A DNA stretch of 6,609 nucleotides. Origin: Euryarchaeota archaeon UBA59. GTDB lineage: Archaea; Thermoplasmatota; Poseidoniia; Poseidoniales; Thalassarchaeaceae. Both the position numbers and the translations under genes were made by a program. Positions 1 through 5,971 of the stretch are shown in pieces. The notes beneath the pieces were generated by a model. It was not told the DNA's origin, searched no databases, and saw only the letters and a list, made by a program, of their open reading frames with translations. Numbering within the stretch: the stretch's first letter is position 1; every line of letters starts with the position of its first letter. Where the stretch lies: assembly GCA_002505495.1 (NCBI GenBank), contig DAVI01000106.1, positions 16,853-23,461 of the forward strand, given 5' to 3'.

Positions 1-228
1 CTCGCCGCCTACTATGGTGGCCGTTGGTCAGGGCTGTTCACCGGGCTGGCCGCTGCTATACCCAGATTGGTGGCACTGGTCGGCTTCACATTCGCACTTG
101 ACTTCATCAACCAGTACTTCGACTCCTACCAAGTATCAGAGGGAGTGCTTGGCGCGGTGGTTCTGACTTCAATCATGTTGCCAATCATCGGCTTCCTCGC
201 AGGTGGAAGGATTCGCCGGCCAGATTGA
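1..228 (+). CDS. C-terminal part of an unidentified integral membrane protein (5' end outside window)
   Basis: Frame 1 is open from the first base to a TGA at 226-228 and gives 75 residues with no start in view, so the gene begins upstream of the window. The peptide has two strongly hydrophobic stretches, roughly residues 12-34 (rich in Gly, Ala, Leu and Val) and 48-69. They are joined by a polar loop containing NQYFDSYQ, which looks like a two-helix hairpin. It ends in a short basic tail, RIRRPD; by the positive-inside rule this would put the C-terminus in the cytoplasm. I do not recognise the family and no catalytic or transport motif is visible in this fragment. It could be the end of a transporter, a permease or a small multi-pass protein. 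It converges on the minus-strand polC gene, with about 295 bp between them. Coding status rests on the open frame, the membrane-like composition and the absence of a better frame. Confidence 0.75.
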   Translation, partial: LAAYYGGRWSGLFTGLAAAIPRLVALVGFTFALDFINQYFDSYQVSEGVLGAVVLTSIMLPIIGFLAGGRIRRPD

Positions 229-229
229 G

Positions 230-252
230 TGTGAGGCCTTGCCAGATTCACA
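230..252 (+). terminator. Possible hairpin just after the membrane-protein stop codon
   Basis: TGTGA (230-234) pairs with TCACA (248-252). Inside it GGC (235-237) can pair with GCC (241-243) around a three-base loop, leaving a four-base bulge (244-247). It starts two bases after the TGA at 226-228, the usual place for a 3'-end structure. No T-run follows it on the plus strand, so it is not a canonical intrinsic terminator. Archaeal terminators do not need hairpins, so a role in 3'-end stability is as likely as termination, and chance is also possible. Confidence 0.25.
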
Positions 253-291
253 TCGGACCTAGCAAGCCATACCCCCCAACAGGTGGGCGCA

Positions 292-338
292 CCGCCGCCC
301 AAAGTGACGAGGCCCATTTCGTCAGCAGTGGGCGGCGG
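292..338. repeat. Compound inverted repeat (two nested stems) between convergent genes
   Basis: A perfect 10-bp GC-rich arm, CCGCCGCCCA (292-301), is matched by its complement TGGGCGGCGG (329-338). Nested inside is a perfect 6-bp repeat, TGACGA (305-310) and TCGTCA (319-324), with an 8-base loop (311-318). The two stems are separated by a small internal loop (302-304 opposite 325-328). As RNA this would be a stable 47-nt stem-loop on either strand. It lies about 64 bp past the stop of the upstream gene and about 185 bp past the stop of polC. It may be a 3'-end structure or part of a small structured RNA. No known RNA family is recognised. Confidence 0.5.
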
Positions 339-523
339 AGGCCCGGTTTGAGTGAGGACCGTGTGTGATTATCACGATCCAGGTCGAGCTGAGGCACCTT
401 TGGAGAACAGTGACATCGCGGCACTCCAGCCTAACCATGATGAGCAATCAATGTAGAGATAATAAAGAATGAGCCGGATGGAGTCGCTTTACCCATTCAA
501 AACTACGATATTCGTCGAATTCG

Positions 524-3500
524 TTATTGAAAATCATCCAATGTGAAAACCGTCACGCGATCGTTCTTGAAGAGTGAATCGAGTGATTCGGCTAGCCAGC
601 CATACTTCTGCTTGGTGTAGTCCGAAGTGCCGTAAACCTCCATCATATGTGTCGCCGCCTTCACATATTTTCTAACTGAACCCTCCGAGACCGCCATGAT
701 GAGATTGCCTCCACACTGCATTGGTCCGCGGGAAGTGGTGATTGCTGATCTCTCAGCGACTTTCGGCTGCTTGATGCACTTCCCAGCGAGTGGCGCTCTC
801 CGATATTTCTCACCACACCTGCCACACCGTACCTTTCCACGGGTGAAGGCCATCAGATTACCACGTAGGTCTGGGAAGAAGTGCGACTCGACGACCGACG
901 AAGCGACCTTTCGTACATCGACCGCACGGAGGATCTGTGCCAACTCTATTTGCGCGTCCATCTTGTCCATCATGGTCTCGAGGATCTTGTAGGACGAGTT
1001 TTCGGGGCCTGCGTCAAGCGAAGAGAGTCCAAGGGTGAAGCCGTAGCCCCTAACCGCTCCGATGGTGCCGATTCTGCGCTCGACGAAGTCCATGCTGTCA
1101 GCGAGTTCCTTCGGATGCGGTTGCTCAAGGGTCGCCTCATAGAAGCCGCGCTCATAGAACCACGAGGTGTCTACATTCAGTGCCTCCTTGTCCAGTTCCG
1201 TCGGGTTAAGCCGCGTCGATAGGACTAGTGGGGCGTCCATGCGACCGCCGCGGTTCGCAGGGAGGAGCTCCTTCGAAAAATTCAGCAGACCGTCGAGCAG
1301 CATCATGATGCAATCTTCGTCTCCGTCACAGTTTCTACGCTTCGCGGCATGGAAGAGAGTGTGGGCGTACCCCCCGGAAGCTCCGGTGAAGCCGATGATG
1401 CGACAGAGGACCCCTGCAGATGTGTGCGGGGCGAGCGCGATGGCCAGTTTTCCAACCAAGTCGTCGCCATTTCTGACTAGATAGAACGGCTCCATTCCAT
1501 AGAACCGGTCAAGCAGGTCATCAACGAACTCACAGGTCTTCACCAGATGCTCGATTCCCTTCGTGCTAGGGATGAAATCCTGTGGATAAAGTTCCAATAT
1601 CTGTTCATCTGAGGTTAGTGGGATTCCATCGATGTCATGTGAATAGCCGAGTTGGGAGAGGCGCTCCCAAGGGGTACCGATCTCACATGGGCGGAAGTGC
1701 GTGACTGGAATGTCGGACATGTCGAAACGGACGGTTCCGTCTCTGAAAACCGGCAGACCATGCTTGGCCCGAAGAATGCCCTTATCCAGAGGTTCAGGGG
1801 TCTTTGCACGCGAGCTCAACCCTTTCACACACTTCACCTTGGGTATCCGGTCGAGGTCCAATTCCTCCAACTTCACCTCCAAGATTTGGCGGAGGGGTAT
1901 CGTTTGGAACTCTCCGCCTCGGCTTCGTCTTGAATGCCCATTGTTGGATTTGATTGCGCGGGTGCGGCCGTTGCAGGCGACCGGTTCTGTAGGAACCAGC
2001 CGGTGGTGGCAGCGGACAAATGGGGATGGGCGGCCGCACTTCTGACACTCTCGGGCACCGACAGCGACGCGCAGGTTTCCTCGTGATGATGCTTCTGTGA
2101 GAAGTCGCTGAGGTCCACCCTCAGTGGAGACTGGGAAGAGGGAGTTGACCGCGGTCTTCATCACCCGATGAGCGGCCTTCTCGGGGCGAGCCATGCGAGC
2201 CCCGATTCGGACCGGTGCAAAGTGCTCCCAGCGCAAGTCGCTGGTGCGGCGGACAACGAATAGCGAACCGTCGACTTCGTGCTCGTCGAGCAGCCTCTCA
2301 GCCTCCTCAAGCACAGTGGAATCGGATGAGCCCTCATCGGGGACTTCGGAGGCAGCGGCCTCCCCGGCGCGCTCGGTTTCTGCAATCCCCTCGCCACGCT
2401 GTCTGGCGGCGGTCTTCGCCTCTGTGCTGACCCTCTCACGCCTCGACTCCAGACCGTCGAGGCGGATTCGCTCTGCTGAAAGGACCTCAAGGGCGTTCGA
2501 GAGTCGCTCTACGCGGTCTCCCATCTGGCTCGATATATCTGACTTTGAGATGATTTTTTCATCCTTGATTCGCAGACCCAGCCCATCCACCACCCCCTCC
2601 CAGCCACGGGTCAGGACAAGGTCGTCACCATCGTGGTGGTGTTCAAGACCGAGCAACATGCAGGATGACTTGATCACTCCATGCCATTGGTGAGAATTAC
2701 CCGAACGCCAGATACCGGTGAGCGGCTCTGGTAGTGTGAGGGGCTGGCCAGGTGATTCCTCGGGTGGCTTGTCGCCCGCCACCGGATGAGACCATCCGTC
2801 TACCGCGCCGCTGAGTCGGAGCCAGTGAGAAGAGGTGCAGTCATCGTTCCAGCCTCTGGTTGGAGATTGACCGTCGGGATTCGAATCTGCCACCTCGATG
2901 GTCGCAGAGGAGAATGTCTCCGAGAGAACAGGTAGCCACTGAAGCGGTAGGTCGAGCCAAAAGGGATTCCATGGTGGCGGAACTGCGCAGTTGAAGGCTG
3001 TACATACCCTGACAACTGCTGGCCAGTCCAAATCCAAAGTGACGAGGAACCGGACCCACGCTCGATGATAATGGAACTGCTCCATCCCACCTTCACGAGG
3101 AGACCCCGGTGCTCCGGGTGGCAAGTCCTCTCTCACGCAGCCGAGTGCCTCGGCGAAACTCTCGACGCTCGACTCATCGCTCAGAGTCGCACAGATGTCT
3201 GCCGCCCACCAATCTCGATTGTAAGCAGACGGAACCAGATTCTTGTTGTTCTCCAAGAACTCGCCGTAGCCTATCATCAACTCTCCGTTGTCCCAAATCG
3301 TTCCCACTGATTCCGACACCTTCCGAAACTGCGTGACAGAGTCAATCCGACCGAAGCGCCCGTCTCGGAGGAGTACGCACGGCCCCTGCAATTCATCAGA
3401 CGGAGTCACCGCGCACGCCTTGCCCGGCCGCTCAATCTTCATCTGGGTTCCAACCGCGATGAACTTCCCGAGCGCCTCCATGGAAACTGGAGAAAGAGCC

Positions 3501-4603
3501 CCGGCGGCAAGCCCAGTCGCCCGAGTTCGACCATATCGGAGCCTGAATCCGCCTGCCCTGGACGGCTGACCAAAGACTGGACGACCAGCGATGATATCCT
3601 CCATGAAGCGGGTATTTGGCTCAATTCTGCGGCGCTTCCTCTCCGCCCCATTTTCACCATCAGACTTACCCTTGTCAGCGAAGTGGCCGATGAACTCCCA
3701 GCCCTCGACTTTCAACCGCTCGGTGTGCTTCTGCACCTTCGGTGCCTTGAGGCAGAGGCCTTCACCGATGACCAACATGACACCACCGCGAACGCGGGTT
3801 CCGTCAACATTCTCCAAAATCCCGTAGCCGGCACACTCCTCCTTCTCAGTGGACTCGCCATTTACCATCACAGGGCAAGCTCGGACGATCATGTCGAGCT
3901 CTTCGGGCGTCGGTCGATACTGCAGGTTCTTCCGGTAGAGCCCGAACTCCTCCTTCACCCTCTCGACTTCCTCAAAGCGGGCGACATAGGGACCAACTCC
4001 CAACTCACGGCGTACTAGGTCAGTTATCAGCACGGCAAGGGCCTGAGCGGTCCCCCCGGCAGCGCGGATGGGGCCACAGAAGTCCACCGAGACAAATTGC
4101 GAGCCGTCCGCATTGTTGAGCAGCCTGACATTGCTTATGCCTTCGAGTGGAGCGACGAGAACCGCCTCTGTGAGAATCGCCAATCCGACTCTGAGTCCGA
4201 TGTCAATCGCCTTTACGAGGTCGCCTGTTCGTACATGCATCCGCTGTGCGATCCGCTTGCTCATCTCGATGGAAGCGGCCTCTCTGTCCTCGTTCTCCAA
4301 CAGCTCTCTGAGTTCATCCTCGAACTCGAGCCCGTCGAGATACTCTTCGAGCAGTTTCTCGGTTCTGCCGGCGAGGTCGGCAGCGCGTGGAATCTCCACT
4401 CTGTCGACGAGGTCCTTCCCCTGGGCGCGTGCCGCCTCGGCGATTTGATAGGCGACTTCACAGCCTTCATCGAGACTCTTCTGATACGCCTCCATCTCCT
4501 CAGTAAGACGCTCCTCGTCCCATGGATGCAACATCTGAAACCACTCGTTCGCTCGCGAACATCCCACCTCGGACAACCAACGCTCAAAGTCATTCGCTCT
4601 CAC
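524..4603 (-). CDS. polC: DNA polymerase II (family D polymerase, PolD) large subunit DP2
   Basis: This is the catalytic DNA-synthesis subunit of the archaeal replicative polymerase PolD. It acts with the exonuclease subunit DP1, which is not encoded here, and with the PCNA clamp. The product is 1359 residues, about 90 longer than Pyrococcus DP2 as I recall it. N-terminal family blocks are AGPIR-type CGPIRAAGGTAQA (176-188), PVMVNGE (244-250) and ECAGYG (256-261), then IAGRPVFGQPS (338-348) and GGFRLRYGR (351-359). GARMARPEKA is at 801-810 and a central zinc-type cluster starts CQKCG (853-857). EPLDKGILRAKHG (937-949), LAPHTSAG (1057-1064) and AAKRRNCDGDED (1086-1097) follow; D1093 and D1095 match the catalytic aspartates. 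A C-terminal cysteine set is C1260, C1263, C1276 and C1297. The tail VFTLDDFQ resembles a PCNA-interacting peptide. No intein is present. GTG at 4603 is the longest start; ATG at 4534 (residue 24) is an alternative, and family similarity begins only near residue 40. No Shine-Dalgarno is well placed for the GTG. The stop is TAA (524-526). Confidence 0.97.
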   Translation of the reverse strand: MRANDFERWLSEVGCSRANEWFQMLHPWDEERLTEEMEAYQKSLDEGCEVAYQIAEAARAQGKDLVDRVEIPRAADLAGRTEKLLEEYLDGLEFEDELRELLENEDREAASIEMSKRIAQRMHVRTGDLVKAIDIGLRVGLAILTEAVLVAPLEGISNVRLLNNADGSQFVSVDFCGPIRAAGGTAQALAVLITDLVRRELGVGPYVARFEEVERVKEEFGLYRKNLQYRPTPEELDMIVRACPVMVNGESTEKEECAGYGILENVDGTRVRGGVMLVIGEGLCLKAPKVQKHTERLKVEGWEFIGHFADKGKSDGENGAERKRRRIEPNTRFMEDIIAGRPVFGQPSRAGGFRLRYGRTRATGLAAGALSPVSMEALGKFIAVGTQMKIERPGKACAVTPSDELQGPCVLLRDGRFGRIDSVTQFRKVSESVGTIWDNGELMIGYGEFLENNKNLVPSAYNRDWWAADICATLSDESSVESFAEALGCVREDLPPGAPGSPREGGMEQFHYHRAWVRFLVTLDLDWPAVVRVCTAFNCAVPPPWNPFWLDLPLQWLPVLSETFSSATIEVADSNPDGQSPTRGWNDDCTSSHWLRLSGAVDGWSHPVAGDKPPEESPGQPLTLPEPLTGIWRSGNSHQWHGVIKSSCMLLGLEHHHDGDDLVLTRGWEGVVDGLGLRIKDEKIISKSDISSQMGDRVERLSNALEVLSAERIRLDGLESRRERVSTEAKTAARQRGEGIAETERAGEAAASEVPDEGSSDSTVLEEAERLLDEHEVDGSLFVVRRTSDLRWEHFAPVRIGARMARPEKAAHRVMKTAVNSLFPVSTEGGPQRLLTEASSRGNLRVAVGARECQKCGRPSPFVRCHHRLVPTEPVACNGRTRAIKSNNGHSRRSRGGEFQTIPLRQILEVKLEELDLDRIPKVKCVKGLSSRAKTPEPLDKGILRAKHGLPVFRDGTVRFDMSDIPVTHFRPCEIGTPWERLSQLGYSHDIDGIPLTSDEQILELYPQDFIPSTKGIEHLVKTCEFVDDLLDRFYGMEPFYLVRNGDDLVGKLAIALAPHTSAGVLCRIIGFTGASGGYAHTLFHAAKRRNCDGDEDCIMMLLDGLLNFSKELLPANRGGRMDAPLVLSTRLNPTELDKEALNVDTSWFYERGFYEATLEQPHPKELADSMDFVERRIGTIGAVRGYGFTLGLSSLDAGPENSSYKILETMMDKMDAQIELAQILRAVDVRKVASSVVESHFFPDLRGNLMAFTRGKVRCGRCGEKYRRAPLAGKCIKQPKVAERSAITTSRGPMQCGGNLIMAVSEGSVRKYVKAATHMMEVYGTSDYTKQKYGWLAESLDSLFKNDRVTVFTLDDFQ

Positions 4604-4612
4604 TAGAGAGCG
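4595..4612. promoter_or_regulatory. Perfect dyad across the polC start codon
   Basis: CGCTCTC (4595-4601) is the exact reverse complement of GAGAGCG (4606-4612), with a four-base spacer, ACTA. The polC GTG initiation codon (complement of 4601-4603) lies in this element. In the polC mRNA it would form a 7-bp hairpin that hides the start codon if transcription begins upstream of it. As DNA it is a possible operator in the polC-pyrE divergent region. The symmetry is visible; regulation is inferred. If polC really starts at residue 24, the element would instead lie in the 5' leader. Confidence 0.35.
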
Positions 4613-4675
4613 TACTCACACTCCGGCAGCCGTCTCACGCAACCTTGATGCGCCCGCGCCGAAGAGGTGGAAAAT
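4613..4675. promoter_or_regulatory. Divergent polC-pyrE promoter region (no clear TATA box)
   Basis: The two genes point away from each other, so both promoters should lie within roughly 84 bp between the polC GTG and the pyrE ATG, or partly inside the coding ends. The interval is GC-rich and shows no convincing archaeal TATA/BRE pair on either strand. The only low-GC run is AAAAT at 4671-4675, too close to pyrE to be its TATA box, though on the minus strand it reads ATTTT about 70 bp before polC. The promoters may be weak, divergent from consensus, or inside the flanking genes. Confidence 0.3.
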
Positions 4676-4679
4676 GGAG
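4676..4679 (+). promoter_or_regulatory. Shine-Dalgarno site that decides the pyrE start
   Basis: GGAG followed by an AGAGAGAG spacer puts an anti-Shine-Dalgarno match 8 bases before ATG 4688. The site lies inside the reading frame that would open at GTG 4667, which argues for the downstream ATG. Confidence 0.5.
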
Positions 4680-4687
4680 AGAGAGAG

Positions 4688-5275
4688 ATGTCGGAACACA
4701 CGGCCGTAGCAGAGGCGCGACAGCGATTGGTCGAGAAAATCCGAGATTTGGCCTGGCTCCGTTCCGACCACGAGGAGTTCACGCTCGCCAGTGGCCGAAC
4801 AAGCCGGCACTTCTTCGACATGAAACCGGTGATGATGGACCCCGAGTGCGCCCATCTGCTCGGCGTTCTCATCCACGCCGAACTTCAGCAGATTGGTGAC
4901 ATCGATGCGGTCGGAGGTTTGGAACTAGGTGCAGTCCCACTGACTGGAATAGTGATCGCCAAGGCTGTCACGGGGAGTGACCTGCGCGGTTTCCTCATCC
5001 GAAAGGAACCCAAGGGCCGTGGTGGCAGGAAGACCGGGAATCCACCGGGAATTGAGGGTTCAACCTTGAACTCGGGCGACCGGTGTGTCATTTTGGAGGA
5101 TGTCACGACCACGGGCGGCTCGGCACTGATGGCGGTCGAGAGGCTGCAGGATTGCGGCTGCGAAGTGGTCGCTTGCATCACAATCCTCGACCGGGAGGAG
5201 GGTGGCGCAGAAGCATTCGCTGCGGCGGGAATTCCACTGCATCCACTCAGCACACTTTCAGATGTCGAAGGCTGA
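4688..5275 (+). CDS. pyrE: Orotate phosphoribosyltransferase
   Basis: This enzyme transfers the phosphoribosyl group of PRPP to orotate, giving OMP, the fifth step of cytoplasmic de novo pyrimidine synthesis. The chosen product is 195 residues, normal for the family. Visible signatures in order are FTLASGRTSRHFFDMK (31-46), the orotate-site block that reads like the usual S-G-(K/R)-x-S...D-x-(K/R); GGLELGAVPLTG (76-87); and RKEPKGRGG (105-113), the flexible catalytic loop with lysines 106 and 109. Last is the PRPP-binding motif VILEDVTTTGGSA (134-146), with the acidic pair E137-D138 followed by TTGGS. ATG at 4688 is preferred because GGAG (4676-4679) sits 8 bases upstream. The in-frame GTG at 4667 would add seven residues and has a poorer leader. 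The gene is divergent from polC and is followed on the same strand, after 128 bp, by the SnoaL-like gene. Nothing looks truncated. Confidence 0.95.
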   Translation: MSEHTAVAEARQRLVEKIRDLAWLRSDHEEFTLASGRTSRHFFDMKPVMMDPECAHLLGVLIHAELQQIGDIDAVGGLELGAVPLTGIVIAKAVTGSDLRGFLIRKEPKGRGGRKTGNPPGIEGSTLNSGDRCVILEDVTTTGGSALMAVERLQDCGCEVVACITILDREEGGAEAFAAAGIPLHPLSTLSDVEG

Positions 5276-5350
5276 GCAGACGAGCTTCAACGGCTCTCAC
5301 ATCCGAGGGCGGGACGGACTGGGAACCGCATCAGCGAGGGCTTTTCATTC

Positions 5351-5366
5351 CGAAAGGGGATAATAC
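5351..5366 (+). promoter_or_regulatory. Possible BRE/TATA-like promoter for the SnoaL-like gene
   Basis: A purine-rich CGAAA (5351-5355), as expected for a BRE, is followed by the AT-rich GATAATAC (5359-5366). A start about 25 bases downstream would fall near 5388 and leave a leader of about 16 bases holding the G-run at 5389-5393. The match to the archaeal TATA consensus is weak. It suggests the gene can be transcribed separately from pyrE. Confidence 0.25.
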
Positions 5367-5403
5367 TCCGACCCACACCCGGAAAGTTGGGGGATGCTGG
5401 CCG

Positions 5404-5835
5404 ATGAGTGAAGGAATCCCTGCTCAAGTCATTCGACGTTGGTTCAAGGAAGGCTGGAATGAAGGCAACTTCGATTTGATTGAAGAGTTGTTCTCGACAA
5501 AATTCCATGCTGAGGGCGGCCCTCATGGAAAACTCGACAGGCTCGCATATCGGCAGTATGCAGAGGCAGTGCTCTCGGCAGCCCCAGACATTCGCTGCGA
5601 AGTTATCGAACTCTTTGAAGCGGGTGAATATGTCGTCTCCCGCGTACGTTCAACCGGCACCCATTCGGGTAATGTGAACGGGATTGATGCAACCGGTCAA
5701 GAAGTTGTGACAGAGGTTGTCGATGTCTGGAGAGTGGTCGACGGTGCGATTCTAGAACGACGGAACACAGAGTTTGACACTGTGGGACTTTCAAATCAAC
5801 TTAACAGAAAAATTCGATTCAACCCCGACAACTGA
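5404..5835 (+). CDS. SnoaL-like (NTF2-fold) ester cyclase family protein
   Basis: This is a 143-residue soluble protein with the pattern of the SnoaL-like/ester cyclase branch of the NTF2 superfamily. These are small cone-shaped alpha+beta proteins that often act as dimers on small hydrophobic substrates. The N-terminal helix has WFKEGWNEGNFDLIEELF (13-30), the usual W-N-x-G-(N/D)-x-D opening. PDIRCEV (61-67) matches the central strand motif, and RSTGTHSGNVNGIDATGQE (82-100) matches the typical R-x-x-x-x-G-T-H-x-G...G-x-x-(P/A)-T-G turn. DVWRVVDGAILERRNTEFD (107-125) and the terminal GLSNQLN (128-134) resemble the family ending D-x-x-G-L-x-x-Q-L. Substrate and pathway cannot be told from sequence; no polyketide or steroid genes lie nearby. 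ATG 5404 has GGGGGA (5389-5394) about 9 bases upstream. The frame stays open further upstream, but that part overlaps pyrE and has no family character. No signal peptide or membrane segment is visible. Confidence 0.88.
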   Translation: MSEGIPAQVIRRWFKEGWNEGNFDLIEELFSTKFHAEGGPHGKLDRLAYRQYAEAVLSAAPDIRCEVIELFEAGEYVVSRVRSTGTHSGNVNGIDATGQEVVTEVVDVWRVVDGAILERRNTEFDTVGLSNQLNRKIRFNPDN

Positions 5836-5854
5836 CAACATTCAGTATCAGTTG
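5829..5854 (+). repeat. Inverted repeat overlapping the SnoaL-like gene stop codon
   Basis: CAACTGA (5829-5835), which includes the TGA stop, is the exact reverse complement of TCAGTTG (5848-5854), with a 12-base loop. An alternative shorter pairing, ACTGA (5831-5835) with TCAGT (5842-5846), competes with it. It could be a 3'-end hairpin, but the stem is short and AT-rich and no T-run follows. Chance is quite possible. Confidence 0.25.
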
Positions 5855-5971
5855 GTTGAGAGTGATTGAGTAATGAGCGGCTAGCTCCCGATGGAGGCAA
5901 TTTCTGTTGTCAACTCATCCTCAGAAAGCCCGACCGCCAATATCAAGGTGGGTGGAGACTCGCCGGGAGCC

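Larger units (their letters stand above)
229..523. other. Convergent intergenic region without a gene
   Basis: This 295-bp stretch lies between the stop of the plus-strand membrane protein and the stop of the minus-strand polC gene, so it should carry both 3' ends. I see no convincing ORF, tRNA, or SRP or RNase P RNA signature. It holds two inverted-repeat structures (230-252 and 292-338). There is also an AT-rich stretch at about 453-469, which reads as a T-rich run on the minus strand, and a short TTTT on the minus strand near 498-503. The last two could help stop transcription from polC, since archaeal termination relies mainly on T-rich non-template tracts. An 8-bp direct repeat, GCCAGATT, occurs at 219-226 and 241-248. 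Confidence 0.6.

Noticed and set aside
126..317. Minus-strand open frame of 63 codons across the membrane-protein end and the intergenic region
   Set aside because: It overlaps the plus-strand membrane-protein coding sequence and runs through the GC-rich inverted repeat; no protein features are seen.
437..472. Short open frame starting ATGATG in the convergent intergenic region
   Set aside because: It is only 11 codons plus a stop, has no ribosome-binding site and nothing recognisable.
2193..2693. Plus-strand open frame of 166 codons, very Ser/Arg-rich
   Set aside because: Low-complexity composition results from reading the charged DP2 linker backwards; there is no independent support for it being a gene.
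2876..2892. GGGATTCGAATCTGCC, which resembles a tRNA T-arm
   Set aside because: The stem halves do not pair, no acceptor or anticodon arms are found around it, and it lies in an uninterrupted DP2 reading frame.
4097..4606. Long plus-strand open frame (169 codons) opposite the 5' part of polC
   Set aside because: It is antisense to conserved DP2 coding sequence and shows no protein family features. Several such frames run across polC, as expected from its codon bias.
4667..4687. GTG start that would lengthen pyrE by seven residues
   Set aside because: The well-spaced GGAG before ATG 4688 supports the shorter form; the extra residues are not family-like.
4603..4872. Minus-strand open frame whose stop overlaps the polC start by one base
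   Set aside because: It looks like translational coupling with polC, but it lies antisense to the conserved pyrE sequence and its protein has no recognisable character.
5083..5403. Upstream extension of the SnoaL-like reading frame to 250 codons
   Set aside because: It overlaps the PRPP-binding end of pyrE in another frame and resembles no family; the conserved protein starts at ATG 5404.
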